From CAWAND01 sp963807065 (lineage in GTDB: Bacteria > Chloroflexota > Anaerolineae > Anaerolineales > E44-bin32), in contig CAWDZQ010000004.1 of NCBI GenBank assembly GCA_963807065.1, positions 1,302,001 to 1,366,000 on the forward strand: a stretch of DNA of 64,000 nt, written 5' to 3'. This document shows positions 41,359-49,858 of this stretch, piece by piece (positions within the stretch are counted from its first letter, which is position 1; every line of letters starts with the position of its first letter). The translations under genes were made by a program, and so were the position numbers. The notes below the pieces were generated by a model. The model worked only from the letters and a program-made list of their open reading frames with translations, was not told the origin of the DNA and ran no database searches.

Positions 41359-41540
41359 CGGTCGACTCCTCATCGTTTGGCAAAATCATGCCAGATACTC
41401 AGTTTGTGAGTGGCATCAAGCGATATCCCCTCGGATGCTACGACCCGGCGCGCTCGGCGTCAAGGGCTGCCTGTGAGGGTGCAAGAAATGAGCCGCGGGG
41501 GCTCTCGGATGCACACGGATGAGGTAGGAAGGGTGGGGAT

Positions 41541-42878
41541 CTAGGCTGCCGAGGCGAGATCGTCGGTAGCCAGCTGTCCATTCATGCTCCACACGCCGGC
41601 GCGTTCGATCAACACCGGCATAACCCGGCCGCGCAGCGGTTCGGGGAACTCGAAGAATACGAGCTTGTTGGTCCGTGTCCTGCCCTTCCAGCGGCCCTGG
41701 TACTTGGTTTCCACCAGAACCTCAACCGTCTTATCCAGGTAGGTATGGTGGATGTCCTCGGAGATCCCGGCCTGGATGTCTTCCAGCGCCCTGAACCGGC
41801 GCATTTTCTCGTCTTCAGGCACGTCATCTTCCATCCGCCGAGCTGAGACGGTGTTGGGTCGGGGTGAATAGCGTGCGAGGTGGGCCACGTCCAGGCGCAA
41901 CTCGTCCAGCAGATCGAATGTGTTCTGGAACGCTGCGTCGGTCTCTCCAGGAAAGCCGACGATGATATCGGTGGCGATGGACACCCCCGGGAGGCGCTCT
42001 CTGATGCGGGAGATCAACCGGCGGTAGTCGTCGGATGTGTAGCCGCGCTTCATCTCGGCCAGGATGCGGTCGTCACCCGCCTGTACCGGCACCTCGATGT
42101 GCTCGCACACTTTGGGAAGGTCGGCCACCGCATCCAGCAGCTCGTCGGTCATCCAGTTCGGGTGGGAGGTCAAGAACCTGATGCGCTCGATGCCGTCCAC
42201 CTGGTGGACCACGCGCAGCAGCTCGGCCAGGTTCGGCCCGTCGGGGATGTCTTTGCCGTATCGGTCGACGATCTGGCCAAGCAGGGTGACCTCACGCACG
42301 CCCTGGTCTGCCAGGGCGCGCACCTCGGAGGCGATCTCACCGACCGGGCGGCTGCGCTCGACACCTCGCCGGAAGGGGATAATGCAGAACGAACAAGCAT
42401 GAGAGCAGCCGTAGACAATCGGCACGTGAGCGGAAACCAGCTTCCCCCGCTCATGCAGAGGAAGAACCAAGTCGCCATCCATCATCTCATGCCTGAGTTG
42501 AGTCTCGCGCAACTCAAGCTTCCGACCTTGCGCGCGGTGCAGGTGCTGGATCAGCGGTATCGGGTCGGACGGCGGGGAAAAGACGTCCACATACGGGAAG
42601 GCGGCTTCCAACTCGGAGTTGCCCTTGACGCCCACCATGCAGCCCATCAGGTTGATGACCAGGTCGGGGCGGCCTTCCTTGAGCGGCCGCAGTGAACTGA
42701 GCCGGCCGTACGCCCGATCCTCAGCGCTTTGGCGCACAACGCAGGTGTTGAGCACGATCACGTCCGCATCTTCGGCGCGCCGAGTCGATGCGTAGCCCAG
42801 TTTCTCCAGCTCAGAGGCTACCCGCTGTGAGTCGGCCACATTCATTTGACAACCGGCGGTCCAAATGTGGTACTTCAT
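41541..42878 (-). CDS. miaB: tRNA-2-methylthio-N6-dimethylallyladenosine synthase
   Basis: 445 residues. The MTTase N-terminal domain has Cys residues in WTAGCQMNVADS, VLNTCVVRQSAED and GCMVGVKG for the auxiliary 4Fe-4S cluster. The radical SAM motif is CSHACSFCIIPFRRG. A TRAM domain closes the protein. It adds a methylthio group to i6A37 of tRNAs. The ATG at 42878 matches the family start; the frame is open further upstream but that part is non-homologous. A TGTGA-N6-TCACA palindrome lies 66 bases upstream. Confidence 0.94.
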   Translation of the reverse strand: MKYHIWTAGCQMNVADSQRVASELEKLGYASTRRAEDADVIVLNTCVVRQSAEDRAYGRLSSLRPLKEGRPDLVINLMGCMVGVKGNSELEAAFPYVDVFSPPSDPIPLIQHLHRAQGRKLELRETQLRHEMMDGDLVLPLHERGKLVSAHVPIVYGCSHACSFCIIPFRRGVERSRPVGEIASEVRALADQGVREVTLLGQIVDRYGKDIPDGPNLAELLRVVHQVDGIERIRFLTSHPNWMTDELLDAVADLPKVCEHIEVPVQAGDDRILAEMKRGYTSDDYRRLISRIRERLPGVSIATDIIVGFPGETDAAFQNTFDLLDELRLDVAHLARYSPRPNTVSARRMEDDVPEDEKMRRFRALEDIQAGISEDIHHTYLDKTVEVLVETKYQGRWKGRTRTNKLVFFEFPEPLRGRVMPVLIERAGVWSMNGQLATDDLASAA

Positions 42879-42943
42879 GCCAGGTTTTCCCGCTCCCGTC
42901 GAGAGAGCGATTCTACCATGTCGCCCCGGCCTCTGTTTTGGAG

Positions 42944-42961
42944 GCTTGTGAAGGATTTCAC
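42944..42961. promoter_or_regulatory. Perfect CRP/Rex-type palindrome between miaB and the esterase gene
   Basis: TTGTGAAGGATTTCACAA: a perfect 7-4-7 inverted repeat and also a perfect TGTGA-N6-TCACA. It lies in the divergent intergenic region, 66 bases before miaB and 124 before the esterase. One of four similar sites in the window. Confidence 0.6.
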
Positions 42962-43084
42962 AAAGTGTCGCAGCGGGTTGGTCTTCCTTTGGCATCCGGC
43001 CGGCGGGCCCTTGGTCCAAGCGGATGCCGGCGAGCTGTCGAACGCGGTATGATTCGGCCCTGATTCTTGGTCGGAGGCAGGCGA

Positions 43085-44065
43085 TTGTCGAACCCAAGCA
43101 GGCCAGGCTCGGCTCGGGGCAGCAGGGTGGTCCTTCAAGGTGGGGCTTGCGCGAGCATGCTGATCCTTCTGCTCGGCGGCGCCGCCGGCTGTGCGCTCAC
43201 GTCAGACGCCGATCGCGCGACCCAGGCTGCGGGGAGCCTCCCCGCGAGCACGCCCGTGCGCTTCACGCAGGCGCCCACCCAGCAGGCGAGCGCCACCCCA
43301 TCCCCCAGTCCGTCCAGCACGCCGATCCCGGCCTGCACCGATACCCAGGGCCAGTTGATCGAGGACCACTACCGCGGGCACAATGTGGCGCAGGATGTGC
43401 CGATCCTGGTCTACCTGCCGCCCTGCTATGCGATGCGGGATGGGCCGCTCCCGGTCATCTACCTGCTGCATGGGAAACCATTCAACGAGCAGCATTGGGT
43501 GGATCTGGGGATCGTTGCGGCTGAGGAAAGCAGGCCTTCGTCACCGGACCCGGCCGCATGGTTGGTGGTGATGCCGCGCGTGCCTGAGCCGTTGTTCAGC
43601 AGCACCGATGGCGGGCCGGGCTCATACGATGATGAATTCACCACCGCGCTGATGCCGCATGTTGAATCCTCCTATGCCGTGCGTACGGATCCCGGCGGCC
43701 GGGCCATCGCCGGTATCTCGCGCGGCGGGGTCTGGTCGCTGGAAATCGGGCTGAGTCACCCCGACCTGTTCGGCATGGTGATCGCTCTGAGCCCCGCCCT
43801 GGCGGTAAACCACCCCCGGCCAGCATATGATCCGTTCCGCCTGGTTGGTTCGGTAGAACGCCTGCCGGCGCACATCTTCCTGGGGGCGGGCGATGACGAT
43901 TGGGCCAAGCCGGCTACCCAGAAACTGCTCCAGCCGCTTGAAGCGCGTGGGGGCCAGCCGGAGTCCGCATGGGTCCCTGGCAGCCACGAAGCGGCGACCT
44001 GGGAGGCGCTGATTCCCCGCATGCTGGCTTTCGCCGACCGCTCACTTGTCCCTCCGGCCCCATGA
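43085..44065 (+). CDS. Esterase-family lipoprotein (esterase D/antigen 85-like alpha/beta hydrolase)
   Basis: 326 residues. A signal peptide ends in GGAAGC (lipobox), then a Ser/Thr/Pro spacer and a putative-esterase domain: PVIYLLHGKPFNEQHW, nucleophile GISRGGVWSLE, acid in GAGDDDWAKP, His in PGSHEAATWE. It should be tethered outside the cell and cleave esters; the family includes feruloyl and acyl-ester hydrolases. The TTG at 43085 follows GGAGGCAGG and is preferred over a TTG at 43067. A TATGAT (43049-43054) may be its -10. Confidence 0.8.
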   Translation: MSNPSRPGSARGSRVVLQGGACASMLILLLGGAAGCALTSDADRATQAAGSLPASTPVRFTQAPTQQASATPSPSPSSTPIPACTDTQGQLIEDHYRGHNVAQDVPILVYLPPCYAMRDGPLPVIYLLHGKPFNEQHWVDLGIVAAEESRPSSPDPAAWLVVMPRVPEPLFSSTDGGPGSYDDEFTTALMPHVESSYAVRTDPGGRAIAGISRGGVWSLEIGLSHPDLFGMVIALSPALAVNHPRPAYDPFRLVGSVERLPAHIFLGAGDDDWAKPATQKLLQPLEARGGQPESAWVPGSHEAATWEALIPRMLAFADRSLVPPAP

Positions 44066-44131
44066 CCGAAGACGGACATCGGGGGGACCCCGAATTCGGT
44101 TACAATGGGCGCGCCGGAGGGAGGCAAATCC

Positions 44132-44836
44132 ATGCCTGACAGCGAACAAAGGCCAGCCGACGTCATTGCGAGCTATCGCAGGCGCCGAACCCGGACGGTA
44201 CCGTTGATTATGGGTGGCGCCGCCGTGCTGCTGCTGGTGGCCGGCGTGTTCCTGGTGGTGATGTGGATCACCGGAGACCACCCGCCGCAGATGCCTGGAT
44301 TCCTGGCCAGCGCGACCGCGACTTCGACCAACACGGCCACGCCTGTGCCGCCGAGCAACACACCCACGGCCAGCCTGACCCCCACCATTACCGAAACGCC
44401 CACACCGTCGGGCCCCATCACCTACAAGGTCGTCGATGGCGACACGCTGTTCTCCATCGCACAGCAGTTCGCCATTGATCTTGACGTCTTGTTGGCCTAC
44501 AATCCCGATCTTCAGGATGCCGGGACGATCTTCGTAGGGGAGGAGATCATCATCCCTCCGCCTTCCGCCGAAGTCCCCACCGAAACCGCCTTCCCCTCAA
44601 CATTGATCCCGGGCACCAAGATCGAATACGTGGTGCGGCAGGGTGAAACGCTCCAATCCATCGCTTCGAAGTTCAACAGCACGGCTGAGGCGATCGCCAA
44701 GGAGAACGACATCACCAACCAGAACGACATCCAGGCGGGGCAAAAGCTGATTGTCCCAGTAAACATTGCAACGCCGACCCCCACCTGGACGAGTTCACCC
44801 ACGCCGGGGCCAGGCACCGGCACTCCGGCCCCCTGA
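44132..44836 (+). CDS. LysM-repeat membrane protein
   Basis: 234 residues. A cytoplasmic N-terminus of about 25 basic residues, one membrane segment (about 28-50), a Thr/Pro-rich stalk, then two LysM domains (TYKVVDGDTLFSIAQQFAID and EYVVRQGETLQSIASKFNST) and a short Thr/Pro tail. LysM binds N-acetylglucosamine-containing glycans such as peptidoglycan, so it probably links membrane and cell envelope. GGAGGGAGG precedes the ATG at 44132. A TACAAT at 44101-44106 could be the -10. No hydrolase domain is present. Confidence 0.9.
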   Translation: MPDSEQRPADVIASYRRRRTRTVPLIMGGAAVLLLVAGVFLVVMWITGDHPPQMPGFLASATATSTNTATPVPPSNTPTASLTPTITETPTPSGPITYKVVDGDTLFSIAQQFAIDLDVLLAYNPDLQDAGTIFVGEEIIIPPPSAEVPTETAFPSTLIPGTKIEYVVRQGETLQSIASKFNSTAEAIAKENDITNQNDIQAGQKLIVPVNIATPTPTWTSSPTPGPGTGTPAP

Positions 44837-44868
44837 ACCGAATCGGTAAGCTAGGTTAAAGACCAGCC

Positions 44869-44894
44869 CCGCCCGCGCCGATCGGCGCGGGCGG
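44869..44894. terminator. Bidirectional terminator between the LysM gene and queG
   Basis: A 12-bp GC-rich palindrome (CCGCCCGCGCCG-AT-CGGCGCGGGCGG) followed by TTTGTA on the plus strand. It lies between convergent genes. Confidence 0.7.
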
Positions 44895-44920
44895 TTTGTA
44901 TCGTGGTGCGCAGGATGGTT

Positions 44921-46072
44921 TCAGCCGTCTGAGATCTGTGCCAACGCCTGGGCAATGGTGCGCTGAACCTCGGGGTTGTCCTCGTCCTCCGAGTGGCCGA
45001 TCAGGCAGGTCTGGGCTCGATCCCCGCCGATCTGCCCCAGGGCCCAGGCGGCGTGAAGCCGCACCTGTGGCTCCGGATCGCTCAGGGCGGCAGCCAATGC
45101 AGGCACGTGTTCCGTCGAGCCCAAATTGGCGGCCGCCAGGCACGCATTGCGCTTCAGGCCGCCCAACTTGGCCCGCTTGAGCGGGCTGCGCCTCAGGCCT
45201 TCCACGTACCGTTGGCGGTCCAGGGTTAGCAGCGTGTCAAGCGTCGCCTGTTTCAAGAATGGCCGCGTCTGGAACGAAGGATCCGTCGATGGCAGAGCGA
45301 AGCGGTCGTTCCAAGGGCAGACGGTCTGGCATACATCACAGCCAAAGACCCAGCCGCCCGTTTCGTTCCGTACCGAATTGGGGATCACCCCGCGAAGTTC
45401 AATCGTGAGATAGGAAACACACCTTCTAGCGTCGATCGTCCGGTCGGGAAGAATGCAACTTGTGGGGCAGGCATCGAGGCAGCGGGTGCAGCTGCCGCAG
45501 CGGTCAGCACGGAAGGGCTCGTCGGGTTGCAGGTCCAGGCCGAGAAGCACTTCCGCCAGCAACAAGAATGAGCCCGACTCGGGGTGAATCAGGCAGGTGT
45601 TCTTGCCGATCCAACCCAATCCCGCCCGTTGGGCAAGCTCTCGTTCAAGCAGGGGCCCGGTGTCGACGTAAATCCGGTAGGGAAACGCCTCACCAAGGTG
45701 AGCTCGTAAGTTCTCCATGATGGTTTGCAGACGCGCTTTGAGGGTCTCGTGATAATCATCTCCGCGGGCATAGGCCGCGATGCGTGGCTGAGTCCCCTCC
45801 ACCGAGCTGTCGTCGGGCGGACCGTAGTTGGCCGCCACGACCAGAATTGAGCGCACCTCCGGAAGGAGCAGGCGCGGATCGGCGCGCGCAGCCTGTCCGC
45901 GCTGGCTGGCCATGTACGCCATTTGGCCGTGGCGGCCGGATTCGAGCCAATCTCGGTAGGTATCCAGATGGTCCGGGGGGTCCGGGTGGGTGATGCCGAC
46001 GAGGTCGAATCCGGCGGCAAGCGCCTCACGTTTGAGATAGGTCGATAGACCGGAAGCCGATTGAACGCTCAA
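44921..46072 (-). CDS. queG: Epoxyqueuosine reductase
   Basis: About 383 residues. It reduces epoxyqueuosine to queuosine in tRNA, the last step of queuosine synthesis. It has two 4Fe-4S motifs (CGSCTRCLDACPTSCI and CDVCQTVCPWN), the N-terminal cobalamin-binding domain (VGITHPDPPDHLD, AAYARGDDYHETLKARL), and C-terminal HEAT-like repeats (VRLHAAWALGQIGGD). The TTG at 46072 gives the normal length; the frame is open back to 46138. The tgt gene of the same pathway lies at 60.1 kb. Confidence 0.93.
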   Translation of the reverse strand: MSVQSASGLSTYLKREALAAGFDLVGITHPDPPDHLDTYRDWLESGRHGQMAYMASQRGQAARADPRLLLPEVRSILVVAANYGPPDDSSVEGTQPRIAAYARGDDYHETLKARLQTIMENLRAHLGEAFPYRIYVDTGPLLERELAQRAGLGWIGKNTCLIHPESGSFLLLAEVLLGLDLQPDEPFRADRCGSCTRCLDACPTSCILPDRTIDARRCVSYLTIELRGVIPNSVRNETGGWVFGCDVCQTVCPWNDRFALPSTDPSFQTRPFLKQATLDTLLTLDRQRYVEGLRRSPLKRAKLGGLKRNACLAAANLGSTEHVPALAAALSDPEPQVRLHAAWALGQIGGDRAQTCLIGHSEDEDNPEVQRTIAQALAQISDG

Positions 46073-46153
46073 GGGCGTGCAGGCCTTTCTCAGGGGCCCT
46101 GCGTTGGAAGCACGTCGACTCCGCGGAAGGAGCCCCACTGAAACGCGGACAGG

Positions 46154-49045
46154 CTACAGCCCCAGATGGGGTCGGAGGAACTCACCCGTGTAGGACGTCT
46201 GGTGATTGGCGATGTCCTCCGGGGTCCCTTCGGCGACCAGCTCACCGCCGCGGTCGCCCCCTTCGGGACCGAGGTCGATCACCCAATCCGAGACTTTGAT
46301 GATGTCCGGATGGTGCTCGATGATGAGCACGGTGTTGCCCTGATCGACAAGTTGCTGCAGGACGTCGATCAGCTTGTGTACATCGGCAGCGTGCAATCCC
46401 ACCGAGGGTTCGTCGAGGACGTACAGCGTATTGCCCGTATTCATCTTGGACAGCTCTCGGGAGAGCTTGACGCGCTGAGCTTCTCCGCCGGATAGCGTGG
46501 GCGCGGGTTGACCCAAGGTGAGGTAGCCAAGGCCGACGGCCTGTAAAGTCTGTAGGCGGCGTTCGATGGGAGAGAAGGCGCTGAAGAAGCCCACCGACTC
46601 ATCGATGGTCGTATCCAGTACGTCGGCGATGGTCTTGTCCTTGAACCGGACCTGGAGCGTCTCCCGGTTGTAGCGCGCCCCGTGGCACACTTCGCACGGC
46701 ACGTACACATCTGGCAGGAACTGCATTTCGATCTTCAGCTGACCCTGCCCCTGGCAGGCTTCACAACGGCCGCCGCGCACGTTGAAGGAAAACCTTCCGG
46801 GCTTGTAGCCGCGAACTTTGGACTCCGGCAGCTCGGCGAAGAGGTTCCGAATATGGTCGAACACGCCCGTGTACGTGCCGGGGTTGGAGCGCGGCGTGCG
46901 TCCGATGGGGCTCTGGTCGATGTTGATCACATTGTCGACGAATTCGGCGCCGTCGAGCCGTTCGTGTTTTCCGGCCATCTCATGCGACCCATGCAGGTGG
47001 TTCGCCAGGGCCTTGTACAACACCTCCACCATGAGGGTTGACTTTCCAGACCCCGACACGCCGGTAATGCAGGTGAATGTGCCCAACGGAATGCCGACCG
47101 TCAGATTCTTGAGGTTGTTTTCTTGGGCTCCGATGATGGTCAGCTTGTTGCCGCTGCCTGGCCGGCGCACCTCCGGCAAGCCGATTTCCAGTTCGCCGGA
47201 AAGGAACTGGCCGGTCACGGATTGCTTGACTTTGGTGACCTCTTCAACCGTACCGGCAGCCACCACGTGCCCGCCCAGCTCCCCAGCGCCAGGTCCGAGA
47301 TCGATGACCCAGTCAGCGGCCCTGATCGTGGCCTCATCGTGTTCGACCACCAGCACCGTGTTGCCCAGGTCGCGCATCCCCTCCAGGGTGCGGATCAGGC
47401 GGGCGTTGTCGCGCGGGTGGAGACCAATCGACGGTTCATCGAGGACATACAGCACGCCCATCAGGCGCGACCCGATCTGCGTGGCCAGGCGGATCCTCTG
47501 CGCTTCACCCCCGGACAGGCTTCCAGCCGTACGGTCGAGGGTCAGATAGTCCAGCCCGACATCTACCAGGAAGGTCAGGCGGTCCCGGATCTCCTTGAGC
47601 ACGCGTTCGGCGATCTTCCGCCCGCGCTTGTCTAACGGGCCGCGGGCCGCCTGGAGACTTTCGACCCATGCTCGGCTGCGAACCACCGGCCAGCGTGTGA
47701 CCTCGACGATGTTGGTATCGTCAATAGTGACCGAGAGCGCTTCCGGCCGCAATCGCTGCCCTTGGCAGGTGGGGCATGGACGTTCCGACATGAACTCCTG
47801 AATCTTGCTCCGGACGTAGTTGGACTGGGTCTCCTGGAAGCGGCGTTCGAGATTACCGACGATCCCTTCGAAGGCGGTCTTGTAGCTGGACTTTCGGCCG
47901 CTGCGGCCCACGTACTGCACCGACACTTCCTGGCCATCGGTGCCATAGAGCACCATATCCAGCTTCGGAACGGGCAGCTCGGCCACAGGCGCCTGCAGGT
48001 TAATGTCGTAAGCGTCGGCAACGGCCTCGACCAGCTGCCAGTAGTAGCTCCGCCGGTCGGCACTCTTGCTGGACCACTCCAAGGCGACCACAGCGCCCTC
48101 GGCCAGGGACATCTGTTTGTCCGGGATGATCCGATTGGGGTCGATCTCGAGCCGTGTGCCGAGGCCTTGGCAGTCCGGACACGCCCCGTGGGGCGTGTTG
48201 AATGAGAAAGTCCGCGGCTCGATTTCCGACAGCGTGGTCCCATGTTCTGGGCACGCCAGATCCTCAGAAAAGGGAATGTCCGTCCCGGAATCCAGGTTCA
48301 AATCGGCCACGATCAGGGTTCCATTGCCCCAACGCAGGGCGGTCTCGACCGAGTCGGTCAGCCGGCTCTGGAAGGCTCCTGCCTCCTCCTCATCGGAGGT
48401 GTTCGCATCCGGCACAACCAAACGGTCTACGGCGACCTCGATCGTGTGATTCTTGTAGCGATCGAGCCCGATGTCATCTTCCACCGATCGGACCTCGCCA
48501 TCCACTCGGACGCGCACGAAGCCGGAGCGCCGGATCTCATCCAGCACACCGGTGTGGGTTCCCTTGCGTCCGCGCACCAGGGGGGCCAAGATCATCAGTT
48601 TGTGGCCGGGGTCAAAGGCTAGGACGGCTTCCACGATCTCCTGGGCGGATTGCTGCCTGACTTCGCGGCCGCAAATGGGGCAGTGCGGGATGCCGACCCG
48701 GGCGAACAACAACCGCAGGTAGTCATAGACTTCGGTGACGGTCCCCACGGTTGACCGGGGGTTGTGGGAGACGCCGCGCTGATCGATCGAGATGGATGGG
48801 GAGAGACCCTCGATATAGTCCACATCCGGTTTGTCCAGCTGACCCAGGAATTGCCGGGCATATGCCGAAAGCGATTCGACGTAGCGCCGCTGACCTTCGG
48901 CGAAGATGGTGTCGAAGGCGAGCGACGATTTTCCCGAGCCGGACAGGCCGGAAATCACCACCAGCTTGTCCCGAGGGATGCTGATGCTGATATCTTTTAG
49001 ATTGTGCTCTCGGGCACCCATCACAACGATGTTTTCTTGGGGCAT
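46154..49045 (-). CDS. uvrA: Excinuclease ABC subunit A
   Basis: 963 residues with two ABC ATPase modules: Walker A GLSGSGKSSLAFD and GVSGSGKSTLMVE, signatures LSGGEAQRIRLATQIGS and LSGGEAQRVKLSRELSK, and the CxxC zinc motifs (CPDCQGLG, CEACQGQGQ, CPTCQGQ). It is the damage-recognition ATPase of nucleotide excision repair. Full length. Followed by queG after 81 bases. uvrB and uvrC are not in the window. Confidence 0.98.
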   Translation of the reverse strand: MPQENIVVMGAREHNLKDISISIPRDKLVVISGLSGSGKSSLAFDTIFAEGQRRYVESLSAYARQFLGQLDKPDVDYIEGLSPSISIDQRGVSHNPRSTVGTVTEVYDYLRLLFARVGIPHCPICGREVRQQSAQEIVEAVLAFDPGHKLMILAPLVRGRKGTHTGVLDEIRRSGFVRVRVDGEVRSVEDDIGLDRYKNHTIEVAVDRLVVPDANTSDEEEAGAFQSRLTDSVETALRWGNGTLIVADLNLDSGTDIPFSEDLACPEHGTTLSEIEPRTFSFNTPHGACPDCQGLGTRLEIDPNRIIPDKQMSLAEGAVVALEWSSKSADRRSYYWQLVEAVADAYDINLQAPVAELPVPKLDMVLYGTDGQEVSVQYVGRSGRKSSYKTAFEGIVGNLERRFQETQSNYVRSKIQEFMSERPCPTCQGQRLRPEALSVTIDDTNIVEVTRWPVVRSRAWVESLQAARGPLDKRGRKIAERVLKEIRDRLTFLVDVGLDYLTLDRTAGSLSGGEAQRIRLATQIGSRLMGVLYVLDEPSIGLHPRDNARLIRTLEGMRDLGNTVLVVEHDEATIRAADWVIDLGPGAGELGGHVVAAGTVEEVTKVKQSVTGQFLSGELEIGLPEVRRPGSGNKLTIIGAQENNLKNLTVGIPLGTFTCITGVSGSGKSTLMVEVLYKALANHLHGSHEMAGKHERLDGAEFVDNVINIDQSPIGRTPRSNPGTYTGVFDHIRNLFAELPESKVRGYKPGRFSFNVRGGRCEACQGQGQLKIEMQFLPDVYVPCEVCHGARYNRETLQVRFKDKTIADVLDTTIDESVGFFSAFSPIERRLQTLQAVGLGYLTLGQPAPTLSGGEAQRVKLSRELSKMNTGNTLYVLDEPSVGLHAADVHKLIDVLQQLVDQGNTVLIIEHHPDIIKVSDWVIDLGPEGGDRGGELVAEGTPEDIANHQTSYTGEFLRPHLGL

Positions 49046-49089
49046 GGGTTTGTTGGGTCCACTTTGGGTCGAACGCGAAGCAAACGGAG

Positions 49090-49095
49090 ATTATA
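49090..49095 (-). promoter_or_regulatory. -10 element for uvrA
   Basis: TATAAT on the minus strand, 44 bases before the uvrA ATG. No LexA-like box was recognised near it. Confidence 0.5.
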
Positions 49096-49160
49096 ACCGA
49101 CGGACCCATACTCCCCGAAGCGGGCCAGGGGGGCAATCACTCATAGGGGTGAATCTGATT

Positions 49161-49796
49161 TCAGTTGCCGGGGTCCAAAGGAGGAAGGTCGGTGTCACAC
49201 CATGAGCAGCGCTCCGCCGTTCGGGGGAGGACGGCCTGGCAGGCCGGGCAGGTGCGCCGCTCCTCGGGAGGCGGCGCACCGCCGAGCTGGGATGCCAGTC
49301 GGACCACGTCGGTGGCGGAAAGATCACCGGTGCCCGGCCTCCGCAAGCCCCCGGGGGATCGCAGCCGAAGTCCGCGAGCGTCCTCGTCAACCGCAAATCC
49401 GTAATCCATCAGGGTTCTTTTCACGTGGCCGGGGATGTCTTCCGTTGGTGGTGCGGCGTCCGCCGAAAGCGGCCGGCGTTCGAGTGCCTGGCGGGCGTCA
49501 GGCGGCAGATCGTCCAGCAGGTATTGAGGCCAGCCATCGGGCCGCACCGGCTCATCGCTTCCGGCGAGGAGCCGGCGAAAACGCTGGGAATCTTCGTCGG
49601 AAGGTGGCGCGGGGTCCTCGAGGTCCTCGATTGCAGGGTCAGGCTCGCGCTGCACGAGCTGCTGGTAGTCGCAGCGGTCGCAAATCCACAGATAGCCATC
49701 ACCGCCGACGGTCGGCAGTCGGCTCAGCCTGCCGCCGCAGTCGGGGCAGACGCTGGGTTCGGATGGCGTGGCTTGGTTGTTTGTGGGGCTCGACAC
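49161..49796 (-). CDS. Cytoplasmic protein with zinc ribbons at both ends
   Basis: 211 residues. An N-terminal zinc ribbon (CPDCGGRLSRLP ... ICDRC) and a C-terminal one (CPACQAVLPRTAERCSWC) flank a mostly acidic, Pro-rich middle with a short helical region (SATDVVRLASQLGG). No membrane segment. Start is a GTG. It lies 62 bases after the end of the larger zinc-ribbon membrane protein gene, probably co-transcribed. Function unknown. Confidence 0.65.
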   Translation of the reverse strand: MSSPTNNQATPSEPSVCPDCGGRLSRLPTVGGDGYLWICDRCDYQQLVQREPDPAIEDLEDPAPPSDEDSQRFRRLLAGSDEPVRPDGWPQYLLDDLPPDARQALERRPLSADAAPPTEDIPGHVKRTLMDYGFAVDEDARGLRLRSPGGLRRPGTGDLSATDVVRLASQLGGAPPPEERRTCPACQAVLPRTAERCSWCDTDLPPLDPGN

Positions 49797-49858
49797 GGGC
49801 TCCGTCCATTGGCCGAACGGCTCACAGCGATGGAGAGGTTTTGACCGGCCTTACGGGC

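Noticed and set aside
42879..43097. Extension of miaB to 43097
   Set aside because: The added 73 residues are unrelated to MiaB and cross the palindromic operator and the divergent esterase start.
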